Positions 53,593 to 62,876 of a DNA stretch of 64,000 nt are shown here, piece after piece. The stretch covers positions 124,001 through 188,000 of the forward strand of contig JADGAX010000003.1 in assembly GCA_015231795.1 (NCBI GenBank). Reading direction: 5' to 3'. The position numbers and the translations under genes are program-made. Numbering within the stretch: position 1 is the first letter of the stretch; every line of letters begins with the position of its first letter. Source of the stretch: Alphaproteobacteria bacterium. GTDB lineage: Bacteria > Pseudomonadota > Alphaproteobacteria > Rhodospirillales > WMHbin7. The notes below the pieces were generated by a model. That model saw only the letters and a list, made by a program, of their open reading frames with translations, had not been told where the DNA came from and did not search any database.

Positions 53593-54927
53593 ATGAGCCT
53601 TGCCGCCATCGTCCTCGCCGCCGGTCTGGGGACGCGCATGAAATCCCAGCTTCCCAAGGTGCTGCACCCGTTGGCGGGGCGGCCCATGCTGGCCCATCTG
53701 TTGGACAATCTGGCCCGGCTTGCTCCCCAGCGGGTGGCGATGGTAATCGGACCCGGCCAGGAATCGGTGGCCAAGGTGGCGGCCCCCCATCCGTGCGTCA
53801 TTCAGGCCGACCGGCTGGGCACCGCCCATGCCGCTCTTCAGGCCAGACCCCTGATCGATGGATTTCAAGGCGATGTGCTGATCCTGTTCGGCGATACGCC
53901 GTTGGTGACCAGCCGGACCATGGAAAAACTCGTCCTGCGCCGCCGCGAGAAAGACGATCCCGCAGTCGTCGTTCTGGGTTTCAGGCCTAGCGATCCGGCG
54001 GGTTATGGCCGTCTGGTGATGGGAGACGAGGGGCTGTTGCGCATCGTCGAGGTCAAGGACGCCTCGGCAAGCGAGCGCGCCATTCCCTGGTGCAATTCGG
54101 GCGTCATGGCGATCGATGGCAAGATCCTGTTCGACCTTCTGTCGAAGATCGACAACAAGAACGCCAAGGGCGAATATTACCTGACCGATCTGGTGAGTCT
54201 GGCCCGCGAAGCCGGGCGGATTTGCGCCATGGTGGAAGGCTCGCCGGAAGAATTGCTGGGCATCAATTCAAGGGCCGAACTGGCCCAGGCGGAAGCCATC
54301 GTCCAGAATCACATGCGCGCCAACGCCATGGAAAACGGGGCCACGCTGATCGGCCAGGAAACCATCTTCTTTTCTTGGGACACAAAACTGGGCCGCGACG
54401 TTGTCGTGGGGCCAAACGTGGTTTTTGGCCCAGGCGTCGCGGTCGGCGACGCGGTGGAAATCCGCCCCTTCAGTCATCTGGAAGGCTGCAAGATCGCCAG
54501 CGGGGCCACGGTGGGACCCTTCGCCCGCCTGCGTCCCGGCGCTGACATCGGACAAAACGCCCATATCGGCAATTTCGTCGAGATCAAGAAGGCGGTGGTC
54601 GAGGATGGGGCGAAGGTCAATCACCTGACCTATATCGGTGACGCCCGCGTGGGCGCCAAGGCCAATGTGGGGGCGGGAACCATTACCTGCAATTACGACG
54701 GCTTTGGCAAATATCATACCGACATCGGCCAAAACGCCTTCATCGGCTCGAATTCGGCCCTGGTGGCCCCGGTCAAAATCGGCGACGGCGCCATCGTGGG
54801 GGCCGGTTCGGTCGTCACTCAGGACGTTCCCGCCGGGGCGCTGGCGGTGGCCAGGGGCAGGCAAAGCGTCATTCCCGGCTGGGCGGAAAGTTTTCGCGCC
54901 GCCAAGACCCAGAAGAAGGACGCCTAA
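53593..54927 (+). CDS. glmU: GlmU, bifunctional N-acetylglucosamine-1-phosphate uridyltransferase/acetyltransferase
   Basis: The 444-residue enzyme makes UDP-GlcNAc for peptidoglycan and LPS. The N-terminal pyrophosphorylase domain has LAAGLGTRMKSQLPKVLHPL (residues 7-26) and FGDTPLVT. The C-terminal left-handed beta-helix acetyltransferase domain shows hexapeptide repeats and YIGDARVGAKANVGAGTITC. Length is close to normal. It starts an operon with glmS, three bases downstream; glmM is not in the window. GlmS, GlmM and GlmU make UDP-GlcNAc from fructose-6-phosphate. Confidence 0.96.
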   Translation: MSLAAIVLAAGLGTRMKSQLPKVLHPLAGRPMLAHLLDNLARLAPQRVAMVIGPGQESVAKVAAPHPCVIQADRLGTAHAALQARPLIDGFQGDVLILFGDTPLVTSRTMEKLVLRRREKDDPAVVVLGFRPSDPAGYGRLVMGDEGLLRIVEVKDASASERAIPWCNSGVMAIDGKILFDLLSKIDNKNAKGEYYLTDLVSLAREAGRICAMVEGSPEELLGINSRAELAQAEAIVQNHMRANAMENGATLIGQETIFFSWDTKLGRDVVVGPNVVFGPGVAVGDAVEIRPFSHLEGCKIASGATVGPFARLRPGADIGQNAHIGNFVEIKKAVVEDGAKVNHLTYIGDARVGAKANVGAGTITCNYDGFGKYHTDIGQNAFIGSNSALVAPVKIGDGAIVGAGSVVTQDVPAGALAVARGRQSVIPGWAESFRAAKTQKKDA

Positions 54928-54930
54928 GAC

Positions 54931-56754
54931 ATGTGCGGCATCGTCGGCATCATCGGCAAGCAGGACGTGGCGGGACAACTGGTCGAGGGCCTGAAGCGGC
55001 TGGAATATCGCGGCTATGATTCGGCGGGCATCGCCACTCTGGTCGATGGAGCCATCGAACGTCGGCGCGCCCAGGGTAAGCTGGTCAATCTTGAAGCGCT
55101 GTTGAAGGACAAGCCGCTGGGCGGCGCGATCGGCATCGGGCACACGCGCTGGGCCACGCATGGCGTGCCCAACGAAATCAACGCGCATCCGCACGCCACT
55201 GCGCGCGTGGCCGTGGTCCATAACGGCATCATCGAAAATTATCAGGAATTGAAGGCAGAACTGGCCGCCAAGGGCCACAGTTTCGCCAGCCAGACCGACA
55301 CCGAAGTCGTGGTGCATCTGATCGACGCCTATTTGCAGGAAGGCAAATCGCCCGAAGACGCCACCCAGCAAGCCTTGCGGCGTCTGGACGGCGCATTTGC
55401 GCTGGGCATCATTTTCGCCAACCGGCCCGATATCCTGATTGCGGCCAGGCGCGGCAGTCCGCTGGCCATCGGCCATGGCGATGGCGAGATGTATCTGGGG
55501 TCGGACGCTTTGGCCCTGGCGCCTCTCACGCGCAGGCTGACCTATCTGGAAGAGGGCGACTGGGCGGTGCTGACCCGTCAGGGTGCTGCCATACGCGATG
55601 CCGACGGCAATCTCGTGGAACGGCCGACCAAGATCACGCAATTGTCGGGCGCTCTGATCGGCAAGGGCGAGCATCGCCATTACATGATGAAGGAAATCTG
55701 CGAACAGCCGCAGGTGATCAGCGACACGATCCAGTCCTATTACAATCCCGAAGACCGAACGGTGACGCTGCCCGTTTTTCCCTTCGATTTGCAATCGGTC
55801 GAGCGCATCACCATCGTGGCTTGCGGCACCTCGTATTATGCTGGGTTGGTGGGGAGATATTGGTTCGAGCAATTGGCCCGCCTGTCGGTCGATGTCGATA
55901 TCGCCAGCGAATTCCGCTATCGCCATCCGGTGATGAAGAAGGGACAGTTGGCCATCTTCATATCGCAGTCGGGCGAGACCGCCGACACGCTGGCCGCCCT
56001 TCGTCTGTGCAAGCAAGAAGGCGTGCATACGCTGGCCGTGGTCAATGTGGGCGAAAGCACAATGGCCAGAGAGGCCGACGCCATGGTGATGACCTTGGCC
56101 GGACCCGAGATCGGCGTCGCTTCGACCAAGGCCTTCACGGCCCAATTATCGGTGCTGGCCTGTCTGGCGCTGGGCATGGGGCGCGCCTTGGGTCGTTTGT
56201 CCTTGGAGGCTGAAGCCAAGCATGTGGCCGCTCTGGTCAGCGTGCCGTCCAGGGTGGCCGACGTGCTGGCCAGCGACGCGCATATCAAGGAGATCGCTTC
56301 AAAGGTGGCCGAGGCCAAGGACGCCATCTATATCGGGCGCGGCACCGGCTTTCCCATCGCGCTCGAGGGGGCGCTGAAGCTGAAGGAGATCAGCTACATT
56401 CATGCCGAGGGCTATGCGGCGGGCGAGTTGAAACATGGGCCGATAGCGCTTTTGGACGAGGATATGCCGGTGATCGCCATCGCGCCCAGCGACGATCTGT
56501 TCGACAAGACGGCCAGCAATATCGAAGAAGTGATCGCTAGGGGCGCCAAGGTGCTGCTGTTTACCGACGGCTTGGGCGCCAAGCGGTTGGCCGCCAAGGC
56601 CTGGGCGACCATCGAACTGCCCCAGGTCGATTCCTTCGTGGCCCCGCTTCTCTATGCCGTTCCCGTGCAATTGCTGGCCTATCATGTGGCGGTGGCCAAG
56701 GGCACAGACGTCGATCAGCCCAGGAACTTGGCGAAAAGCGTCACTGTCGAGTGA
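54931..56754 (+). CDS. glmS: GlmS, glutamine-fructose-6-phosphate aminotransferase
   Basis: The 607-residue enzyme makes glucosamine-6-phosphate from fructose-6-phosphate and glutamine. The N-terminal glutaminase domain begins MCGIVGI with the catalytic Cys2, and RYRGYDSAG-type sequence (EYRGYDSAG) follows. Two SIS domains (about residues 285-420 and 455-590) hold the sugar isomerase site, with VACGTSYYAGL and SQSGETADTLAAL. The C-terminal end NLAKSVTVE is canonical. The 3' end overlaps the convergent mutY by 14 bases. Confidence 0.97.
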   Translation: MCGIVGIIGKQDVAGQLVEGLKRLEYRGYDSAGIATLVDGAIERRRAQGKLVNLEALLKDKPLGGAIGIGHTRWATHGVPNEINAHPHATARVAVVHNGIIENYQELKAELAAKGHSFASQTDTEVVVHLIDAYLQEGKSPEDATQQALRRLDGAFALGIIFANRPDILIAARRGSPLAIGHGDGEMYLGSDALALAPLTRRLTYLEEGDWAVLTRQGAAIRDADGNLVERPTKITQLSGALIGKGEHRHYMMKEICEQPQVISDTIQSYYNPEDRTVTLPVFPFDLQSVERITIVACGTSYYAGLVGRYWFEQLARLSVDVDIASEFRYRHPVMKKGQLAIFISQSGETADTLAALRLCKQEGVHTLAVVNVGESTMAREADAMVMTLAGPEIGVASTKAFTAQLSVLACLALGMGRALGRLSLEAEAKHVAALVSVPSRVADVLASDAHIKEIASKVAEAKDAIYIGRGTGFPIALEGALKLKEISYIHAEGYAAGELKHGPIALLDEDMPVIAIAPSDDLFDKTASNIEEVIARGAKVLLFTDGLGAKRLAAKAWATIELPQVDSFVAPLLYAVPVQLLAYHVAVAKGTDVDQPRNLAKSVTVE

Positions 56755-57775
56755 ACCGCAACGCCTTCTTCATCAAAGTGGGCAGGGCCAATCCCTCCAA
56801 CTGATCGGGTTTTACCCAGAAGCAGCCGGGCGTCAGCCGGGTGGCGAAGCCGGTCATCACCACCAGTTCCAAGGCGAAATGGGTGAAGACATGCTTGACC
56901 CGGCCAGCCTTGTGCCAGCCGCTGCCAGCCGGCGCATACGCCATCGCCTCGTTTTCCGTCCAGGCCAAGGCGCGCCAATCCGTGCCCGGCAATTCCAGCA
57001 TGCCGCCCAGCAGTCCCTTCTCGGGGCGTTTTCGCAAAAGAATGGCGCCGTCTGATTTGCGCTCGGCATAAAAGACCACGCCGTGGCGGCTGGGCCTCGC
57101 CGCACGCTTTTCGCGCAAGGGCAGGTTTTGCGAAATCCCCTTGCGAAGGCCAAGGCAGTCTTGGCTGATCGGGCAAGCCTGGCAGGCGGGCTTTTGGGGC
57201 GTGCAAACGGTTGCCCCCAGATCCATCAGGGCCTGCGCCAGATCGCCGGGTCTTTTTGCCACCGCCAGCGATTGCGCCAGTTCCCCCAGTTGCGGCTTGG
57301 CCTGGGGCAGGGGCGTTTCGATGGCGAACAGGCGGGCGGTCACGCGCTCGATATTGCCGTCCAGCGGCACGGCGTTGACGTCAAAGGCGATGGCTGCGAT
57401 GGCCCGCGCCGTATAGGGTCCGATGCCGGGAAGCTGTTGCAGCGCTTCAATGGTTTCGGGAAAACGCCCGCCTCTCGCGCCAGCAACGACTTTCGCGCAT
57501 TCATGCAGTTTCCTGGCCCGGGCGTAATAGCCAAGCCCCGCCCATTGGGCCAGCACGTCATCCAAAGGGGCTGCGGCCAGATCGCCAATAGTCGGCCAGC
57601 GGGCCAGGAACCGGTCGAAATAGCCCAGAACCGTGGGCACCGTGGTCTGCTGCAGCATGACCTCGCTTAACCATATCCGGTAAGGATCGGTATTGGCCCG
57701 CCAGGGCAGGTCGCGCCTGTTGGCGTCGTACCAGGCCAGAAGCGGGCGCATGTCGGGATGGTGGCGGCGGGGCAT
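56741..57775 (-). CDS. mutY: MutY, adenine DNA glycosylase
   Basis: The 344-residue enzyme removes A mispaired with 8-oxoG. Visible parts are SEVMLQQT with catalytic Glu38, the helix-hairpin-helix LPGIGPYTARA, VPLDGN with Asp139, the [4Fe-4S] cluster Cys191-x6-Cys198-x2-Cys201-x5-Cys207, and a C-terminal NUDIX-like 8-oxoG recognition domain. The start at 57775 has a weak AGGA upstream; alternatives are 57751 and 57799. It is divergent from a DUF721 gene, as in many alphaproteobacteria, and convergent with glmS. Confidence 0.94.
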   Translation of the reverse strand: MPRRHHPDMRPLLAWYDANRRDLPWRANTDPYRIWLSEVMLQQTTVPTVLGYFDRFLARWPTIGDLAAAPLDDVLAQWAGLGYYARARKLHECAKVVAGARGGRFPETIEALQQLPGIGPYTARAIAAIAFDVNAVPLDGNIERVTARLFAIETPLPQAKPQLGELAQSLAVAKRPGDLAQALMDLGATVCTPQKPACQACPISQDCLGLRKGISQNLPLREKRAARPSRHGVVFYAERKSDGAILLRKRPEKGLLGGMLELPGTDWRALAWTENEAMAYAPAGSGWHKAGRVKHVFTHFALELVVMTGFATRLTPGCFWVKPDQLEGLALPTLMKKALRFTRQ

Positions 57776-57797
57776 GGACACCGTTATCCTGTGCGGC

Positions 57798-58328
57798 ATG
57801 AGCGATGACAAGCCCGATATTGAAACGCCCAAGCCGCGCGGCCCCACCACGACCTATGAATTGAAGTCGGTGGCGGGGATCGCCCTGAAGGCCGCCCGCC
57901 CGGCGCTGGGCCGCCAGGGCTTCGCCGAGGCCGAGCTGCTGGCCCGCTGGGACGCCATCGCCGGGCCGCAATTGGCCGAACATACATTGCCCATCAAGGT
58001 GATCCCGGCCAAACGGGGTGATGGAAAAAACGAAACCGGCGGCGTTTTGCACTTGAAGGTCGATTCCGGTCCGGCGGCCATGATGCTGACCTATATGGAG
58101 CCGCAGGTTCTAGAGCGCGTGAATTCCTATTTTGGATGGCGGGCCGTGGACCGGCTGAAACTGATCCAGGGACCATTGCCGGGCAAGCCCGCCCGCAAAC
58201 TGCCCGTCCACCGCCCGCTCTCGAAAGAGGAAGAGGCCAAGCTGGCCGTGATGCTCGATAAAGTCTCCGATCCTGATCTCAGGGCGGCGCTTTTGAATCT
58301 GGGTCGGGCGGTGGTGGGGGAGAGTTAG
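57798..58328 (+). CDS. DUF721 (DciA-like) protein
   Basis: The 176-residue protein has an N-terminal part with LKSVAGIALKAARPALGRQGF and a KH-like/DciA segment ELLARWDAIAGPQLAEHTLPI, followed by GVLHLKVDSGPAAMMLTYMEPQ. The family is also called DciA, a loader of the replicative helicase in bacteria without DnaC, and is often found next to mutY. The ATG at 57798 (MSDDKPD) has only a weak ribosome-binding site; an in-frame ATG at 57774 is possible. It ends with a 4-base overlap with the convergent HigA-like gene. Confidence 0.8.
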   Translation: MSDDKPDIETPKPRGPTTTYELKSVAGIALKAARPALGRQGFAEAELLARWDAIAGPQLAEHTLPIKVIPAKRGDGKNETGGVLHLKVDSGPAAMMLTYMEPQVLERVNSYFGWRAVDRLKLIQGPLPGKPARKLPVHRPLSKEEEAKLAVMLDKVSDPDLRAALLNLGRAVVGES

Positions 58329-58657
58329 GCTGCCCTTGGCGTCACTTCACGCTCGATATTCGGCTTCAAGGTCGTTTTGGCAACCTCCAGATCGTAATGG
58401 CTTTGCAGATTGATCCAGAATTCCGCGTTGGTGCCGAAATAGCGGGCCAGGCGCAGCGCGGTGTCGGTGGTGATGGCGCGCCTTCCCAAGACGATGTCGT
58501 TCAGGCGGGAGCGTGGCACTCTAAGGTCGTTGGCCAACGCATAGACGCTCAATCCCATCGGTTCCAGAAAATCGGCGGCTAGAATTTCTCCCGGCGGCGC
58601 GGGGGCAAAGCGGCGGCCTGTGGCGACGCTGGCCGGCTTGCGCTTCGTCGCAAGCAT
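58325..58657 (-). CDS. HigA-like XRE antitoxin without an adjacent toxin gene
   Basis: The 110-residue protein has an N-terminal basic region and a HigA-type helix-turn-helix: PPGEILAADFLEPMGLSVYAL, NDLRVPRSRLNDIVLGRRA and TALRLARYFGTNAEFW. This is typical of HigA/VapI antitoxins. The usual HigB toxin gene would lie directly upstream on the minus strand, but that place holds the end of the GAF/HD-GYP gene, whose stop is five bases away. So it is an orphan antitoxin-type regulator, possibly translated from the HD-GYP mRNA. Confidence 0.83.
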   Translation of the reverse strand: MLATKRKPASVATGRRFAPAPPGEILAADFLEPMGLSVYALANDLRVPRSRLNDIVLGRRAITTDTALRLARYFGTNAEFWINLQSHYDLEVAKTTLKPNIEREVTPRAA

Positions 58658-58662
58658 GGCAA

Positions 58663-60495
58663 CTACTCTGCTGCTGTTGCAGGCGTCGGCGCAGGTGGTG
58701 CTGGAGGCGGCGGCGGCTTGAACAGGAACTTGTTGATGTCGACCTCGTCGATCTGTTCGGGGCGCAGGAATCTTTCGGCGTAGGTTTTCCAGACTCCCGA
58801 CGTCAGGAACAGGTTGAACAGGTCGGGATCGACATGTTTGTCCTTGCACATAAAGCCCATGATTTTCAGGCTTTCCGACAGCGTCTTGGGCGGTTTGTAG
58901 GGCCGGTCGGCCGCTGTCAGGGCTTCGAAGATGTCGGCAATCGCCATGATGCGCTCGGGCACCGTCATGCCTTCGCGCAGCAGGCTGCGCGGATAGCCGG
59001 TTCCATCCATCTTTTCGTGGTGATTGCCCGCCAGATCGGGCACCCGCTTCAGGTTCTTGGGGAAGGGCAGGGCGCGCAGCATCAAGATGGTCTGCACGAT
59101 ATGGTCGTTGATGTGGTAGCGGTCCTCGTTGGTCAGCGTGCCCCGGGCGATGGACAGATTGTAGATTTCGCCCAGATTGAGGTGCAGGTCGGGGCGCTTG
59201 AGTGTGAATTCCTCCATGCCGACGGCCAGATGGTTCACGATCTCGTGCGGGATCTTGTGTTCATCGCGGTCGGCCAGCAGATATTCGGTCACCGGCGGCT
59301 TGGGCCGGTTGGGCGGCAGGCGTCGCAATTCGGCGATCGATTGCCCCAATTCGTCGTCGAGCGAGCGCACCCAGGTGCGGGCGCCGATCTTCTTTAGGCG
59401 CTCGACCTTCTCGGGGGCCATGAATTCGCCGCCGACATTGCATTCGGCCACGAAGGCGTAATCGTCGTCCAACTGCGCCAGTTCGGTATCAAGGTCTTCG
59501 CGCAGTTCGGCGTCGCTTTTCTCTCCCTTGATGCGCGCTTCCAGGTAATGGATCACGGCGTCGCGCTTCAAAACCTCGAAGCGGGTGCGAACTTCGTGGA
59601 TGCGGTTGTAGATGGTTTCCAGCTTGGTCGCCTTGTCGACGATGTATTCAGGCGTCGTCACCTTGCCGCAATCATGCAGGCCGGCGGCAACTTCAAGCTC
59701 GTACCATTCGTCGGCGTTCAGGTTGAAATCGGCGTACTGGCCCTCGGTTTCGTCGCAGGCCGCCTTGGCCAGCATTTTCGTCAATTCCGGCACGCGCAAG
59801 CAGTGGCCGCCGGTATAGGGCGATTTGGCGTCGATCGCGGTGGCGATCACTTTGATGAAGCTGTTGAACAGTTTGACCTGGGCGTCGATCAGCGAGCGGT
59901 TGTCCAAGGCGACGGCGGCCTGGCTGGCCAGCGCCTCGATCAAGGGCACGATGTCGGGCGAAAAATCGACCACTTCGCCGCTGTCGGCCCTGGCATTGAT
60001 CAATTGCAGGACGCCGATTACTTCGTTGTTGCGGTTTTTCAGCGGCACCGTCAGGAAGGATTTGGAACGATAGTTGTTGCCCGCGTCGAATTTGCGCGTG
60101 CCCGAAAAATCGAAATCCTTGCTTTCATAGGCGTCGGGGATGTTGATGGTCTGCCCGGTCAGCGCCACCAGCGAGGAGACGTTGTTCTGATTGGGAGAGC
60201 CGTCATCCAGATACAGCTTGACCGGCGGGAAGGGGATGGGCTTGCCGGTGGTGCCGCCCATGGCCACGCCCAGCGTGTCGTTGCGCATGATGGCGAAGGA
60301 CAGGCTTTTGCCGTCTTCCAGCATCAGATACAGCGTGCCGCCGTCGGCGTTGCAGAAATTCTTGGCCTCGACCAGGATATTTTCCAGCAAGCGGTTGTAG
60401 TCGCGCTCGGCCGAGAGCGCGATGCCAATGTCGATCAGCCGCTTGAAGCGGGATTCGCGGTCGTCTCCAGGCATGGGTATTGTGTTGTTGTTCAT
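58663..60495 (-). CDS. GAF/HD-GYP protein with a long insertion, probable cyclic-di-GMP phosphodiesterase
   Basis: The 610-residue protein has a GAF domain (about residues 30-200) and an HD-GYP domain. The HD motif is HDCGK (His274-Asp275), and NHHEKMDGTGYP lies at 491-502. The roughly 215 residues between them, with much charged and coiled sequence, are a long insertion compared with ordinary HD-GYP domains. The end is a Pro/Ala tract. HD-GYP proteins degrade cyclic di-GMP. The metal residues appear intact, so activity is plausible. The HigA-like gene follows at five bases. No receiver domain is fused. Confidence 0.88.
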   Translation of the reverse strand: MNNNTIPMPGDDRESRFKRLIDIGIALSAERDYNRLLENILVEAKNFCNADGGTLYLMLEDGKSLSFAIMRNDTLGVAMGGTTGKPIPFPPVKLYLDDGSPNQNNVSSLVALTGQTINIPDAYESKDFDFSGTRKFDAGNNYRSKSFLTVPLKNRNNEVIGVLQLINARADSGEVVDFSPDIVPLIEALASQAAVALDNRSLIDAQVKLFNSFIKVIATAIDAKSPYTGGHCLRVPELTKMLAKAACDETEGQYADFNLNADEWYELEVAAGLHDCGKVTTPEYIVDKATKLETIYNRIHEVRTRFEVLKRDAVIHYLEARIKGEKSDAELREDLDTELAQLDDDYAFVAECNVGGEFMAPEKVERLKKIGARTWVRSLDDELGQSIAELRRLPPNRPKPPVTEYLLADRDEHKIPHEIVNHLAVGMEEFTLKRPDLHLNLGEIYNLSIARGTLTNEDRYHINDHIVQTILMLRALPFPKNLKRVPDLAGNHHEKMDGTGYPRSLLREGMTVPERIMAIADIFEALTAADRPYKPPKTLSESLKIMGFMCKDKHVDPDLFNLFLTSGVWKTYAERFLRPEQIDEVDINKFLFKPPPPPAPPAPTPATAAE

Positions 60496-60601
60496 CGGAC
60501 CCCCATGGCTTTAGAGTACCTGTCTTCTGGTTGAAAGAAAAGTCAAAGCTGGTCAAAAAGCTCTATAATTCAACATGTAGTAATCCTTGGGGGCCTTGCC
60601 A

Positions 60602-62113
60602 ATGTTCGAAAGCCTGCGCGATTTCATGGCCCATCTCGAGGCCAGGGGGCAAATGGTCCGGGTAACGGCCCCGGTCTCGCCCCATCTTGAGATGACCGAA
60701 ATCCAAACCCGTCTTTTGGCCCAGGGCGGTCCGGCCGTTCTGTTCGAACATGTGGTGGGACCAGAGGGCAAGCGCTACCCCTATCCAGTCTTGGTCAATC
60801 TATTCGGCACCAAGGAGCGGGTTGCCCTGGGCATGGGCCGCAAGGTCGAAGAATTGCGGGCCGTTGGCGAAACCCTGGCCTATTTGAAACAGCCCGAGCC
60901 GCCGGGCGGCCTGAAGGACGCCTGGGAAAAATTGCCGCTGCTCAAGACCGTGCTGGCCATGAAGCCCGCCACCGTGTCGAAGGCTCCTTGCCAGGAAGTT
61001 GTGCTGACCGGCGATCAGATCGACCTGGGGGCGCTGCCCATCCAAACCTGCTGGCCGGGCGAACCGGCGCCGCTGATCACCTGGCCTTTGGTCATCACCC
61101 AGGGGCCGGGCGACGACAAGCGCGACGCCGCCAATGTCGGCATCTACCGCATGCAGGTGGCGGGGAAGAATCAGACTATCATGCGTTGGTTGCCACATCG
61201 TGGGGGGGCGCAACATTTCGCGCGCTGGAAGGCGGCGGGACGAACCGATCCCTTCCCGGTGGCGGTGGCCATCGGCGCCGATCCCGGCACCATCCTGGCC
61301 GCCGTGACGCCGGTGCCCGATACGCTGTCGGAATATCAGTTCGCTGGCCTGTTGCGCGGCAAGAAGGTGGAACTGGTCAAGGCCAAGACGGTGCCCCTGA
61401 TGGTGCCTGCCTGTGCCGAGATCATCCTGGAAGGCCATATCGACTTGTCGGCCACCTTGCCCGAAGGGCCGTATGGCGACCACACCGGCTATTACAACAA
61501 TGTCGAATCCTTTCCGGTCTTCACGCTGTCGGCCATCACCATGCGCAAAGACCCGATTTACCTGTCCACCTTCACCGGTCGTCCACCCGACGAACCCAGC
61601 GTTCTGGGCGAGGCCTTGAACGAAGTGTTCATCCCGCTGTTGCAGCAGCAGTTCCCCGAGATCGTCGATTTCTGGCTGCCGCCCGAAGCCTGCTCGTACC
61701 GCATGGCCGTGGTCTCGATCAAGAAGGCCTATCCCGGCCACGCCAAGCGGGTGATGATGGGCGTGTGGTCGTTCCTGCGCCAGTTCGTCTACACGAAATT
61801 CGTGGTGGTGGTCGATGACGACATCGATTGCCGAAGCTGGGACGATGTGATCTGGGCGATCAGCACCCGCATGGATCCGGTGCGCGACCTGACATTGATC
61901 GAACATACCCCTATCGATTATCTCGATTTCGCCAGCCCCGATTCCGGCCTGGGCGGCAAGATGGGGCTGGACGCCACCAGCAAAATCCCCCCCGAAACTA
62001 AACGTGAATGGGGACGTGTGATCCGCATGGAGCAAGACGTAATCGACCGGGTAAGCAAGCGTTGGGACGAATTGGGCCTGCCGGGGCTTGGGAAAGCGAT
62101 TTGGAAGCCCTAA
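60602..62113 (+). CDS. ubiD: UbiD family decarboxylase
   Basis: The 503-residue enzyme belongs to the prenyl-FMN-dependent UbiD decarboxylases. It shows the catalytic-site segment [15 protein letters not shown] and [21 protein letters not shown], both family signatures. UbiD removes the carboxyl group in ubiquinone synthesis; a partner UbiX would make the prenyl-FMN cofactor and is not in the window. Other aromatic-acid decarboxylases share this fold, but the length and sequence suit UbiD. The ATG at 60602 was preferred to a TTG at 60587. pyrE follows 70 bases downstream. Confidence 0.9.
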   Translation: MFESLRDFMAHLEARGQMVRVTAPVSPHLEMTEIQTRLLAQGGPAVLFEHVVGPEGKRYPYPVLVNLFGTKERVALGMGRKVEELRAVGETLAYLKQPEPPGGLKDAWEKLPLLKTVLAMKPATVSKAPCQEVVLTGDQIDLGALPIQTCWPGEPAPLITWPLVITQGPGDDKRDAANVGIYRMQVAGKNQTIMRWLPHRGGAQHFARWKAAGRTDPFPVAVAIGADPGTILAAVTPVPDTLSEYQFAGLLRGKKVELVKAKTVPLMVPACAEIILEGHIDLSATLPEGPYGDHTGYYNNVESFPVFTLSAITMRKDPIYLSTFTGRPPDEPSVLGEALNEVFIPLLQQQFPEIVDFWLPPEACSYRMAVVSIKKAYPGHAKRVMMGVWSFLRQFVYTKFVVVVDDDIDCRSWDDVIWAISTRMDPVRDLTLIEHTPIDYLDFASPDSGLGGKMGLDATSKIPPETKREWGRVIRMEQDVIDRVSKRWDELGLPGLGKAIWKP

Positions 62114-62183
62114 GCCGCCTTGCATCCCGTCCCCGAATCGCTTTAAGACAGGGCAGCCCCACCCTTGATCGAGAGCTTTTCCC

Positions 62184-62876
62184 ATGGCCGTTGTCGCCCG
62201 CACCCCCGAACAGAAACAGGCTGGCCTGACCGTTGCCCGTATCCTGCTGGAGATCAAGGCGATCAATTTCCGCCCCGAGGACCCCTATAAGCTGACCAGC
62301 GGCTGGGCCAGCCCGGTCTATATCGACTGCCGCAAGGTGATTTCCTATCCCTTGGCCCGGCGCAAGATCACCGAACTGGCCGCCGCCGCCGTCGAGCGCG
62401 AAGTGGGTTTTGCTGGCCTTGAAGCGGTGGCGGGCGGCGAGACGGCGGGCATTCCTTATGCCGCATGGCTGGCCGACAAATTGAACCTGCCCATGCTGTA
62501 TGTGCGCAAGAAGCCCAAAGGGTTCGGGCGCAACGCCCAGATCGAAGGCACGTTCGAGGAAGGTGACCGGGTGCTGCTGGTGGAAGATCTGGCTTCCGAC
62601 GGCGCCAGCAAGGTCACTTTCTGCAAGGCCATCCGCGAGGCGGGCGGCAAGATCGACCATTCGCTAGTCGTGTTCTTCTATGGCGTCTTTCCCGGAGCGC
62701 TCAAGAATCTCGAGGAGATGGGTCTTAACCTGCACTATCTCGCCAATTGGTGGGATGTGCTGGAAGTGGCCGAACACGCCCAGAGCTTCGACAAGAAGAC
62801 GCTGGATCAGGTGCGCGCCTTCCTCTACGACCCGGTGGGCTGGTCAACCGCCCATGGCGGCAAGGGAAGCGATTAA
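62184..62876 (+). CDS. pyrE: Orotate phosphoribosyltransferase
   Basis: The 230-residue enzyme makes OMP from orotate and PRPP in pyrimidine synthesis. The PRPP loop VLLVEDLASDGAS is intact, and YKLTSGWASPVYIDCRK is the family's N-terminal motif. It is a little longer than the roughly 213 residues of E. coli PyrE, with an extra C-terminal part (AHAQSFDKKTLDQVRAF). Its stop overlaps the convergent pilin-like gene by four bases. Confidence 0.95.
   Translation: MAVVARTPEQKQAGLTVARILLEIKAINFRPEDPYKLTSGWASPVYIDCRKVISYPLARRKITELAAAAVEREVGFAGLEAVAGGETAGIPYAAWLADKLNLPMLYVRKKPKGFGRNAQIEGTFEEGDRVLLVEDLASDGASKVTFCKAIREAGGKIDHSLVVFFYGVFPGALKNLEEMGLNLHYLANWWDVLEVAEHAQSFDKKTLDQVRAFLYDPVGWSTAHGGKGSD

Noticed and set aside
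54268-56145. Long open frame on the minus strand (625 codons) opposite glmU-glmS
   Set aside because: It lies fully opposite two certain genes, has no recognisable domain, and has no ribosome-binding site.
58325-58657. A HigBA toxin-antitoxin module
   Set aside because: Only the HigA-like part is present. The place expected for HigB holds the end of the HD-GYP gene.
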